Shown: positions 1 to 12,600 of the stretch, piece by piece | Layout: each line of letters opens with the position of its first letter | Numbering within the stretch: position 1 is the first letter of the stretch | From: Harmonia axyridis | Lineage: Eukaryota; Arthropoda; Insecta; Coleoptera; Coccinellidae | Direction: 5' to 3' | Assembly: GCF_914767665.1 (NCBI RefSeq) | Contig: NC_059506.1 | Location: forward strand, 16,717,825-16,781,824 | Length of the DNA: 64,000 bases | Program-made: the position numbers and the translations under genes | Notes under the pieces: model-generated | Seen by the model: only the letters and a program-made list of their open reading frames with translations | Database searches by the model: none | Told to the model about the DNA's origin: nothing

Positions 1-1
1 C

Positions 2-616
2 TTATCCATCGAGCTCTTCAGCAGCTTAACAAATTATGCTCTAAGGATAATCGATAACGACACCGGCGTGGAAATCTACCGTTTTAGCAACCGCGTTTTT
101 CCTGGCATCTACAAACCCAACACCTACGGATACACGATAATCGGATTCGCCTGGTACAAGGATGTCATGCTGATCAATTGGAAACTGGCCGTAATATCGT
201 CAAGGACCACTGCAAATGCTTTCGAGATAGAGGAGGTCAAGACGACCACCACAATGGCCTTCGACCACTACGTGCCCATCTGCAAGGGACTGATTGGAAA
301 ACACTCGATCTTCGTGAGGGAGAATGTGATTTTCACGTTTAGGTTCTCCTGCTCCTTCAAGGATGTGAAGTTTAACATCAGGCTTCTGGATACAACCCAG
401 AATCCGATCGTCGACATAGTCGGCACCGAGAAGTTCATCATACCATCTATCCTATTGAAGTACAGTGCGTCGTCGGAAATGGCGCCGCACATGGTTAAAA
501 CAAGAAGCAGTAAATCTTTGCTGGTTCCTAGGTCGTCGGGTAGGTACATTCGAGGCGATAGCAGAAAGAGCATGGAAAGACCGTCTAGCAAAAAGGAATC
601 GATTTCAGCTCGCAAG
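2..616 (+). CDS. Androglobin-like, first visible exon
   Basis: The frame is open from base 2 with no start codon in view, so this is an internal exon cut by the window edge. It ends at CGCAAG followed by the donor GTAAGA at 617, in phase 0. The C-terminal third is rich in Ser/Arg/Lys (RSSGRYIRGDSRKSMERPSS), probably a disordered linker. Confidence 0.65.
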
Positions 617-3600
617 GTAAGAATTTTATTCATTTATCTACTCTTATTGAATTATATTCATTATTCAAATGCTTTTGAGCAATTAATAGTTTCTATTAAC
701 GAACAGCGTGAGTTATAATAACTCACTATAATAAATCGGAAAATATGGATCTGTGCTTCTATACTTCTCTGCTTCTATTCGAGCAGCCCTCAGCCTGACA
801 CCTACGAAAACAAATTGTTGGTGGCTCCAACACGTTTTTGTACATAAATTGTATACCTTTGGTTGTATTATTGTATGTACTACCGTGATTCTTATTCTTA
901 TTTTTAATTGATTCTTGGTTTTTATTTCTTGATTTTATCTAGTTGGTTTGATAATTAAGGTTCAAAATAATTATGGGTTGATAGGAATTTACAGTAAGGT
1001 AAGGTAACATGCCACGATAACACTGAAATATCTATACAAAAACATAGGCTCTCAGTAAAAGCTACAGCTCCCCTCCACCTCCCTTTCAATATGTCGATAT
1101 TGATGAGTAATTACAATAATTATCATAGAACCGATGATAATTGATAGTTAAAGGGCCAAAACCTTTGTTTTTTGCCAATTTTTGACCTTGAGAAAATCCT
1201 TCTAATATTGATCGGCTGTATCTAGGTTCTGAGTTTGGAAAATAGTTAACGAATACCAGATTATAAAGAATTTCATCAACTACAACTTTGATGATAAACG
1301 ATTTGGTCGAAAATTAATTAGTAGAGGAGTTATGAGCAAAATCCGAGAAAAGTCCGAAAATGTTGTGGTTCTTCGGCCCTCCTCAAGTTAGGAGTCCTCG
1401 TGTTGGATAACTTGACAGAGTCATCCCACAACACCCTTGAACAACCTGTAGAAGTTTCATTAAGTTCGGAATTTTTTCCAGCAGATCCCACTTTTTTGCT
1501 TTGTCTACTGGACTATTGGAGACAACTGACAATGACAACGAGTTTACTTTTTCGTTTTTAAACTCCAATTATTCCTTTTAAGCATGATGATATTGAAGAT
1601 TGTAACGCTGCCTTCTGGGCCGTTACGGCGCCAATTTTAGGAAGAAATTTGCAAACCTTAACCAGTGTAACTCCGTGAAAGCAGGATCCTGTGTCACCTA
1701 GGGTGTTAGCGGTAACCAGGTAACAGACAACGTAAAAGAATTAATAAATTTACTGATTCAAATTTACAATAAAACAAAACGGTACATCCGAAAAGCACAG
1801 ACTATATCAATATGTACTTATTCGGTTACTGAGATCATTGTACTGTCTACAACTACCGTTTTCTTACCCCACCAATTAAATGTCAGCTAGAACCGTTTAC
1901 CGACCCCAGAATAAAATCTAAAGCTATCAACGCTCAATTACCAATTACAGTAGGACAAAATTGCTAAGTTGAAAATTAAGATCTTTTTATCCAAAAAATT
2001 AATACTTAATAATCATAATATCTAGCAAAATCTGACTCCATCTAATGTCTGAAACCTGAATGACTACTACTAAAAAACTACGGAATCAAACCAGAATGAA
2101 TTTTGGTATAAAATCTGAATCCTAATCTTTTACACTTTGCAATCAATCTGAATTAATCCAATTTCGGCCAGTTAACCCTTTTATAACCTCAGGGTGAGGG
2201 ATGGTGAAAGAATCCAATCTACGTGACTCTTCATATCCTCAAAACCCTCGTTTTCGAGAAAATCCTCTCGGCGGAACCAAATTTACATTTGGAAATAGAT
2301 CGGTGGCAAGAACTCCGAAATCAATAATTTCATATATTATTTCAATCCTGCGATTCGAGATATTTGTGGGTTGAAAACATGAGGCGTGAACTTTTTCATT
2401 AGGGAGATAAATAATTAATGAATTGATTCCAATATGTTCGGAAAATACAAGAATGATTAATTTCAACGAAAAACAATGAAAGATTCTTTAGACGGAGTTT
2501 GATCATTCCTATTGGAATTATCAGACATCGTTACAAGATGGATGATCTGATCGATGAACTATCTGTCCTCGTTTGTGATCGTGAACCTGTTGTAGTATGT
2601 ATCAGTATGAAGAACCTGTATATTTTCATACTTGAGGCGACAAGGTCCGTATAACCAAACACCATCTTAAAATATAAATATATTTACTATGTTCACCCTT
2701 GTCGATCGTGTTGTATTTATCAACTCGCAAGGTTGTTGTGAATATACAATATAAATACTAAATATATATCATGTCACTAGATACATAAAGTAGTAATAAT
2801 GATCTTATTCAGTAGTATTCTGTAATTCATTCATTTCGATGCTTACACTCCTAAATCACATCATATGAGATATCATCTGTGATCAGTTCAGTGTGGAGTA
2901 AGAAATAAATTCAAATTCAAATTTATTCTGATTCCAATTACATGGTGCCTATGTACAACTAAATTATAACATTACACTGGATATCAACATCGACGATCGG
3001 AAACTCATCTAAGCGCAATGCGCTTGTATTATGTAGTCCCCGCTCCCCGACGAAATTAAGCACCAAACCTACCTGAACAGAAAGCAAAAAAACACAAAAA
3101 ACAAAGTAACTGGTGTGGACGATTCTGGGCGCAAAACAGGAGGAAAGATCGACATTTCAAAGAAATTCGCTCAATTTCACCGTTATCGCGAATATACCCT
3201 TTGATGAGTCTGCAGAGTGTTAATTGACCATTCCTTCAACTGTATTACGATTGACCGAACCTACCCTAGCTGGGTACATCACACTGTGTTTGTTTTTTTT
3301 GCGGAAACATGGCTTCCCCCCAGGATATCTGATCATCAATTTGCGGTACCAGGTTATAACTTATATCGTTGCGATAGTGTTACAACGCCTGGTCACGCTG
3401 GTGTTTGCCTTTATGTTCGTGACGATGTAATACACTCATCCACGATTTCTCACTACTCAATTGCTACCCCTGGTATCGACAACCTGTGAAATCAGACGAC
3501 TTGGAGCTGTCTCTGGGCTGTATATATCGTCCCAGAAGTTGTGTTCACGATCAAGATCTATTTAATCATCTATCGAATTCAAGAAAGAACTTGTTAATCA

Positions 3601-6600
3601 TTGGCGACTTTAACTTTGGAGATTTTCGTTACTGGCCTATAACTCAGCTGCCATCGGGTGGTTCCCCTTCCTTCCCTTCCGCGGAGATGTTATAGTTGTC
3701 CAGTTTGACTCAGGTCGTGGATAAGCCTACTTGATCCAGACTGAATCAGCAGCCAACAACACCGGACCTCCTCTTCACCAATGACGAGGATCTTATATCA
3801 GATAGTGAGTATCTTCCCCCTTTGGGAAAGTCAGATCATGTAGTGTTGGGCACAAGCATTCAGATACATGCATCCAGGCTTCCAAAAAATGTGAAGAGGG
3901 TGATAAAATCTGTGGATTATGAGAAGGTGGATGCTGCGCTTTTTGACGTTGGTTGGAATTTGGTGCTTGATATTGAGGAGGTGTGCAATCGGTTTTCTCG
4001 CACTTTGACGCAGATTCTTCAAGTAAAAACTAGAACGAGAATAGATAAACAGACTAAACCTTGGATCACTGGTAGTTTGTATGATGACATTCGCAGAAAG
4101 AAGAGTCTCTGGCAAAGGTTTCGTAGGAGTCGTTCGACACAGGATTTTTGCGCCATAGAGAGTTTTCCGAATACCTCTCAGCCGTAATTAAACAATCCAG
4201 AACAACTAACGAGCAGAATTTGACCAGGCTTGAAAACAAAGCAAAGTTTTTCAAGTATATACAATCTAAGTTCAACAGTGAAGTCTCGATTCCTATAGTT
4301 GTTGATGAGCATGGTACCGTAGCGAGTAATTGTTCTGAGTCAGCTGAGATTCTTACCAACTCTTTTTTCTCCTCATTATGACCGAACCAGATGGTTCAAT
4401 GTCAGTTATCAACTGTCCCAGAAAAGTGGAATCATTGGAGAGCATAACAGTTACTGATTTCATGTTGGAGGAGTATCTTCATGGATTGGATGTTTCTTCT
4501 GCCCCTGGTCCTGATGGATTTTCGCCAGCTTTTCTCAGGGCGTGTTCAACCGCTCTCAGTGAACCATTGTGTACGATTATGAATCGTGTACTGTCTATGG
4601 GTTATTTACCTTCAGCATGGAGACAATCGACGGTAACGACAAATTTCAAAAAGGGCGATAAACTTAAGGCCGAAAACCACAGACCCATAAGTCCACTTCT
4701 GTTGTGGTCAAGGTTCTTGAGAGGATAATATCCAAACAGGTGCTTCAGTTCGCATTGCGGGAGTCCATCCCCAACAGCATGGCTTCGTTCCAGGAAGATC
4801 AATTATCACCAATATTTTGACTTGCCTGAATGACTGGAGTCGTTAGATGCAGGGATTCCGATGGATGTGGTGTATTTTTACTTCGCAAAAGCATTTGATC
4901 GAGTACCATGGAGAAGACTATTTCATAAATTGGAGCATTTTGGTATTCGAGGTTCTCTGCTCAAGTTCATTGATTCATTCTTAACAGATCGTTCATTTTC
5001 TGTTAGGGTCGGTAATATGTCATCCTCCTTGAAGAGTGCTGAGCGGTGTACCACAGGGATCAGTTCTTGGGCTCCTCCTGTTCATTTTATATGTGTCCGA
5101 TCTACAGCCTTTGTTAAGCCCCCTTCCGCATCTTACGCAGATGATATAAAACTGTACAATAGGTCAGAGTGTCCTCGATCTCTGCAGAGTGAGCTAGATT
5201 TTCTGGTTGAGTAATGTCTTGACTGGTTGCTTCCATTGAATATACCCAAGTGTCGTGTCCTATATTTAGGCAACAATAATCCGAGACAACCTTAATTCAT
5301 TGATGGTGTTGCCCTGGATGGGTGTCTAAGCCACGTCGATCTGGGTGTTGTTGTGAGTAGTGACCATCTTTGGAGTCCTCACATTCTTCATGTTTGTAAC
5401 AAAGCGAAACAACGGCTTTATATAATCCATCAGTCTTTTAGTGGCGGCCATCCGAATATCGTTGCTGCACTTTACAAGGCATATATTCGCCCAATCCTGA
5501 AAGTTTGCTGGTCCAGTGTGGCGTCCATGAGTTTCTGCAGCGACGTGTCACACGGTTGCCATACGGGGGTGCAGAGACCTACTCATCAAGATCGCTTGAG
5601 TATCATGGGTCTCGACACATTTGCGGATCATAAGCACCGTAGAGACATGATTGTGACGTTTAGAGCATGGAATGGTTTCTTCGGCTCCGATCTATCGCAT
5701 CTCTTTGAGTGGAACACCAATCATCTAAGAGGGTATAACCTGAAATTGGCGGGGGAAAGATTCCATACGAGAGCCGTGAAAATTTTCTGAGCAACCGAGT
5801 TTTCGCCTGTTGGAATCAACTTACACATGATGACTCCGTCGGTGAACGTGTTCAAGAATAGGTTCGACATCTGGAGGTCAAGAGTTCTTGAATAAAGTTA
5901 ATTATATTTTCATATGTTGGATATTTCAGTATTTTTTGTTTTTCTCAAATTGCATTGATGTTATTTCTCTCGTTAGGGTTTTATTGAAGTTTTTGTTTAT
6001 CAATAGTTTTATAGTTATATACTCAACTCTGTATCTAATGTAATAATAATAATAAAATTCTTGAATTATGGGGAATCTTTTGATATCCAGATTTGAATTA
6101 CAATCTACAGCCATAAACCTCTGAAGATACCTACCGCAGTAGTAGGAAAAACCGACTAGATCATGACTAAAAAGCTCGCAATATTCAAATTCGTCATCAT
6201 AGATCCTCTTTTTTTATGAAGAACTAAAATTTCTTCCTTATGCTTCTTGTCTCATTTTTTACTGACCCCTGCAGTTTTCTTTAAATTTTGAATGAAGGTG
6301 CCCTTTTATTAGGTTTCCTCAGCGGGATTTCCAATATTCTCCTTACTTCACTGTTCGACTATCTTTTCGATTGTGCTTCCTGTCTCTTTCTTAATATTTT
6401 CTAAGATTTGTAACCTCAGGTCTTCTCTTATCTGTTGCTCACGTAACATGAAGCTTCTATAGCATGTCTCTTTAAATTGTGAGTGCAACTTGTTAGGTCT
6501 TCTTCTTAGGGTTTTCCACATTATACCATGTGTTTTCTGAATATGTGATGATCAGTATTACTTTTATCTTGATACGTTTAACTTTGTTCGCTAAAGTCAA

Positions 6601-9600
6601 TCTGTTCGTCTAGTTTCACAACGAGTATAGGCACCCGAGCAATCGCTTTGTATTTTCTTGTAAAGTCTGTGTGAAACTCAGTTTTTCATCTTGGATCACT
6701 CCTAGTTGTTTGGTTTTCTTTTTTACATTCAATTTTATTATTTTCGATAATTATGTTTCCTCAGTCTTCTAAACAAAGTTTCGAAAACTAAGCGTTTGCT
6801 GGTCCATTTTTATGGGACTTTTTTTCAATTATTCAAAGAATCTCTCATTTTTGTTTGTACCTTTAATCAAGGAACACCCAGTATTTGGTGCAATCAAGTA
6901 CGAAAGTAATTTTATTGATTCAACATTTCCTTCTCTCATTGTTCTCACAGAAATTATTCTGCACTTTTATGTTGCACAAATTTCCTCTACTTGCTTACTT
7001 ATGAATGACAAAAATTTATAACGAATAAATAATTCCAACTCGAGGTGAAAGACACCAACATGGAGATGTCATCTGTCACAGAGTTCGAGCCTCATGTGTA
7101 TAGCTTGGAGTTCTATGTGTTGGACAACTCTTGGCCTCTGACTAAAATGGAATGGGAAGTAGTGAGAAAACTTAGGGAGGATATGTACTTCATTAACGCG
7201 AATAAAGAAACGGAGTTAGTGATAAAAGAGTCTTCTTCGAAGAGTATAGTAAAATCAGCGTAAGTGCCCAAACAATATTCTTAATTTTTAGATACCTAAA
7301 TTGATAGGTAATGGAGTTCACGGTGTTGCCAAACTCATCAAATTTTTTCGATTAAATGTTTATAAGTTGCTCACGGAGTGTGTGTGAGTACACATGTTAG
7401 AAGATATTTCGGAGTTTAATTGCTGATTAAAGTGCCAAAAGTGAATTTAAAAAAATTGGTGAAGAAAAACTTACAGTTCTTAAAACACTGTAAACTAATC
7501 AAAAGCAAGGGAGGTGTTTTTCTTCAATTATTTCCGCAATCCGCGGAAAATCTGGTTGAAAATAAACAAATTTCAACTGAAAATACATCCACATATGCCG
7601 ATTGGCGATAACAACTAAAAAAGGAGATAAGATCGAAACATGTTACCAGCTGGGAATTCCAAAGATATTGAAATGTAATCAAGACGAAGAAGCAGGGGAA
7701 ACTCCCGCCTCACAAAACAGCAGCTACTTTCGATTGTCATCTACAAGTGATGAGGAATTTCATGGATTTCCTGCCTCAAACACTAAAATAACTTGGCAAG
7801 TTACGAAGCGAACAACCAAGAGAAGAAAGATTAGTACGGCAAACAATGAGGGAGTACCTACAAGAAACAGGTTCAGTCAATGAATCGAGGAACTTGAAGG
7901 AAGTACAAGCCAATCAAAAGAACAGACGACCAAAATACAAAAAACCCCTTCAATCTTCGTATACGGAGTGGCAAACTATAGTGAAATGATGAAAAACTTA
8001 AATCAAATACTGCAGCTGAAGAATTTTACAAGACAAACCCTAGCCGACAACACCATAAAAGTAAATTGCCAAACCCCAGATGACTACCGCAAAATGGTAC
8101 ACCACATGAAGGAGAACAACATAGTGCATCACACCTATCAACCGAAAGAATATAGAGCATTCAGAGTAGTAATTAAAAATCTCCATTTCTCAACAAATAT
8201 AGAGGAAATAAAAGATGAACTATCTAAACAGGGTCACAAAGTGAGGAACATCCACAATGGAAAGAGCTGTGACAAAGGAGCCATTGAACCTATTCTTTGT
8301 AGACTTGGAACCGTCAGATAACATTAAGGAAATATACAAGGTACGTGGAATCCAGAACAGAGTAGTGCAGATCGAACCGCCAAAAAAATTTCGAAAGCTT
8401 ACCACAATGTATGAGATGCCAGCAATATGGGCACACCAAGACCTATTGCAACAGATCATTTGTGTGTGTGAAATGTGGAGGAGCACATAGCACCCAAAAC
8501 TGCAAGAAAAGTAACAATACACCGGGAAAATGTGCCCCATGTGATGGACCCCATCCAGCGAAATATAAGGGATGCGAATTTTATCATGCAATACTGACAA
8601 GAGCCAATAACCAGAACAACAGACTAAACGTACAACAGCCAATAATGACAGCAACAACAACAAATAACCATTATTCAGAGCCTAGGAATCAAACAACAGA
8701 ACAACAAAAACCAAGCTATGCAGACACTCTAAAAGGAATTAACAAGAGACAAAGCTGTGATAACGATTCTACCATATTGACTTCCTTTCTGGCAAAGTTC
8801 AAAAATATGTTTCAACATTTAGTTCAACAAAACAGCATGATACTAAACATGCTTTCAACGCTTATCACAAAAAATTCGCTAGACTTATCAGATACAGCAC
8901 AAGAATGAAGTTCAAACATTCTTACAACTAAACTCTAGAGATATCCTCTTAGTGAGCGAAACACACTTTACAGAAAGGTCCTTCTTCCAAATTCCCCACT
9001 ATAAAACATACAGCACCAATCATCCAGATAACACAGCCCACGCCGGAACTGCATTGATAATAAAAGAGACGATTACTCATTATGAATTGCCGAAATACGT
9101 ATCTTCAAGCCACATTAGTGAAGGTTAAAATGGCCACTTATGATCTAACAGTTTCGTCAGTATATTGTCCACCTAGACATAAATAACATCAAAATCGATC
9201 AATTCAAGGAATTCTTCGATACACTGGAATCAAAATTCATAGTAGGTGGAGACTTCAATAGTAAACATACTCTTTGGGGCTCCCGTCTAATAACGCCCAA
9301 AGGCAGAGAGCTGGCCAAATTAAAACAGGACAAAAATTACGCCTTCTCGTCAATCGGAAAACCAACATATTGGCCCAGTGACCCAAACAAAATACCGGAC
9401 CTCCTAGACTTCTTCATTGTTAATGGTATATCATCAACATATAAGGAGGTGGAATCGTCCTATGATCTGTCATCCGATCACTCCCCAATAATAGCATCAT
9501 TGGGAACGTTTGCCCTGGTCAGGAAGGCCAGATCAAAACTTCACAACTCCAAAACCAACTGGGGAACCTACCGAAGCAAATTGGAGCAACAAGTTAATCT

Positions 9601-12600
9601 ATCAGTGAGGCTCAACTTTCCATCTGAAGTTGACGAAGCGCTAGAAATGTTGACGAACATCCTAAAAGAGTCAGCTGTATACAGCACTCCAACCATGAAA
9701 GAGAGTGGGTCAACAAAATCAATACCTATAGAAATTAAAAGATTGATTTCTCTTAAGAGAAGAGCAAGATCAAGATGGCAAATAACACATGCCCCAAATG
9801 ACAAAAGAATATTCAACCAGATTAGCAGAGATCTTAAAAACAAACTGAGGGACCTACAAGAAAACTCATTTGCCGAATATGTAGCTGGCTTGAATAGGTA
9901 TGACAGCTCTTCATGGAAACCAATCAAGTCAAAAAGAAAACCAACTGAACAAGTCGCACCACTCAAAAATGTAACAAACACAAACTGTAATTGGGCCAGA
10001 AGCGAAAAAGAGAAGGCAGATCTTTTTGCAGAGCACTTTGCCAAGGTGTTCACACCACATGACCAAGGAACTGACGTAGATATCGAAGAATATATTCTCA
10101 GTTTTCCTCCCAATGTACCCAAAATAGAAGCATTCACACTAAATGAAGTAAAACAAGAAATAGCTTATTTGAACGTCCGAAAAGCTCCAGGTATAGATGA
10201 TCAAAGAACTTCCGGAAATAGCAGTGAAACTATTAACTTACATCTTTAATGCAATTATAAGAATGAAATATGTTGCTAAAGTTAGCTGAAATAATAATGG
10301 TGTTAAAACCAGGTAAGCCGCCAAATGAAGTGTCATCATACAGACCAATAAGCCTATTATCAACGATCTCAAAATTGCTTGAAAGAATTATACTGCGCAG
10401 GATTGAGACAGACATTCCCAATGACCAATGGATTCCCTCTCACCAATTTGGATTCAGGCAAGCACATTCAACGGTTGAACAAACTCACCGAATGACCAAT
10501 GTCATCAATCAAGCGTTCGAAGATAAACAGTACTGCACCTCAGTATTTTTAGATATAAGTCAAGCTTTTCAGAAAGTCTGGCATGCTGGTTACTGTATAA
10601 GGGTCAGTTCAGATGGTCGCGCGTAAATGCGCGATCCACAAACCGCGCGAATAAGATACAGAGGAGTCATATACAAATGTTCATATGGTCGCGCGACATC
10701 GTGCGTATGACTCCTTTGTATTTTCAGTCGCCCGGTTGTGGATCGCGCGTTTACGCGCGACCATCTGAACTCAGCCAAAATCAAAACTACTTTTCCTCTA
10801 AAGTATTTCAGTATTTTGAAATCCTATCTTACGGATCGAGAATTCAGGACAAAAATAGGCGAGGAAACATCTCAAAATTACCCAATTAAAGCCGGGGTTC
10901 CTCAGGGAAGTGTATTGGGTCCAATCCTCTATCTTCTGTACAGGGTGGGCAAATTTCGATGTTTTAGCACTACAATTTTTAAACCAGAGGAGATAGACAA
11001 AATCTGATACCCCGCTCTCGATCTCTTTTTCTGAGAAACTAACGAGGGTAATATTCATTTTTGGCCACCTTCTTTTGTTTTCGAGTTATAAGCGGAAATT
11101 GGAAAAATAGCGATAGCGAAAAATATTTATATCCGCTAATACTGATGATAAAGCTCTGAAATTAAAACATTATACAGGCACTTTTTTACGTAGAATCCAG
11201 TGGCGTGCTCGTCTTTTCAAAAAGGTCTTTAATTACGAAACTATGACCCAAAGTTATGTTTTTTCAAATGGGAACACTAGATTTCTGTGCCATTTTTTGA
11301 AAGCTTAATTTTTTCTGATTTCAAAAATATATAACATTGTATGGTTTGTATTAAAATAAATTACAGAAAATGGTCAAAAACCTTTTTTATCTAAGAGTCC
11401 CAATATTTTTATGGTTTCAACTGTTGATGAGCACAGAAAAATTGAGCTTTCTATAACAAGAGCAGTGTCCTTTCGGTAATCTGATTATTTCTATGCTTTT
11501 CACTAATTTCTACAAAATTCGAATCTATATCTTCTGATCTGCCAACAACTAACAACACAACAACTGGAACTTTTGCAGACGATACAACCATAATGGCATG
11601 CCATGAAGATCCCACAACAGCAATAAAACTTGTACAAGAACATCTTAATATGGTAGAATCTTGGGCCAGCAAATGGAAAATAAAAACGAATGAAATAAAA
11701 TCAAAAGAGGTAGACTTCACTTTGAGGAAAGAACGATGCCCTGAATGGCAAAGCAATAGCAGAAGCAGAAACAGCCAAGTATTTAGGTTTCCACTTAGAT
11801 ACCAGAAGAAAAGAAAACAAGTTGAACTTAAAATCAAGGAAATCTATTGGCTTATGGGGAGAAAGTCAAAACTGTCTCTAGAAAATGAAATTCTTTTTAT
11901 AAAACAATTATAACTCCAATTTGGACGTACGGAATTGAAATTTGGGGATGCGCAAGCAAGTCAAATATAACTATCATCCAAAGGTGCCAGTCTAAGATAC
12001 TGCGTATGATAGCCAACACACCATGGTATGTTACTAACACTTCATGAAGATCTGAAAATACCCTCTGTTCAGGATGTCATAAAAACAATAAATATCAGTC
12101 TAAACTGGAAGTACACACAAATATCCTTTTACAACCTTTAACACAAGTCAACGAAACAAGAAGACTGCAAAGGAAATGGCCAACTGACCTGATGGACTAC
12201 TAAGAGATTCTCCTAATGGGGAGAATATCTTCACGACATGTTGAAATAGTTTTCTTAAAATTAGCTCATAGATGTATTCTGCTTGCTGATAAATAAACTC
12301 TTATAAAAAAAATGTTTATAAACTACACTCCGCCAATACATTAACGCATAATCAAAAATTAGGCAAGAGTTCAAGAAACATGTTCGTCAAAACTTCTTGT
12401 ACGATTGGGACGTTTGTTTTTTGAACTGGAAACCATCTGAAATTTTTTAATATGATTTCACTCAGAAAATACTTAGGTGAACAATAAATTCCGATAGAGG
12501 TTAAGGATTTTCAATTTTGAATATATGTTATTGAAACTATTTTGGAAAGACCAAAATCTAGTTAAAAATATTTTGATATCTAGTTTAATCCATATAAATT

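Larger units (their letters stand above)
8900..12200 (+). pseudogene. Jockey LINE ORF2 (endonuclease/reverse transcriptase), broken
   Basis: Endonuclease from about 8940 to 9510, linker and finger region 9510-10250, reverse transcriptase from 10290 onward in pieces. The catalytic block appears as GTFADDTTIM at 11566-11595. The thumb region is degraded (11590-12200, with ITPIWTYGIEIWGCA visible across a frameshift at about 11912). The insertions at 10607-10770 and 10939-11527 split the polymerase core. Confidence 0.8.
7410..12300 (+). mobile_element. Jockey-clade LINE, broken, with two inserted elements
   Basis: Near full-length but decayed Jockey-type element in the second visible intron. 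ORF1 (about 7602-8908, one stop and a frameshift) carries the PRE_C2HC-like region and three CCHC knuckles (CMRC..YGHTKTYC, CVKCGGAHSTQNC, CAPCDGPHPA.YKGC). ORF2 (about 8890-12200) has endonuclease motifs (VSETHFTERS, VGGDFNSKHTLWGS, SSDHSPI) and reverse transcriptase motifs (YRPISLLSTISKLLERI, HQFGFRQAHSTVEQ, AGVPQGSVLGPILYLLY, GTFADDTTIM). ORF2 is interrupted at 10607-10770 and 10939-11527 by separate insertions. An A-rich 3' end follows AATAAA at about 12291. Confidence 0.9.

Noticed and set aside
268..633. 121-codon minus-strand frame
   Set aside because: Antisense shadow of the first androglobin-like exon.
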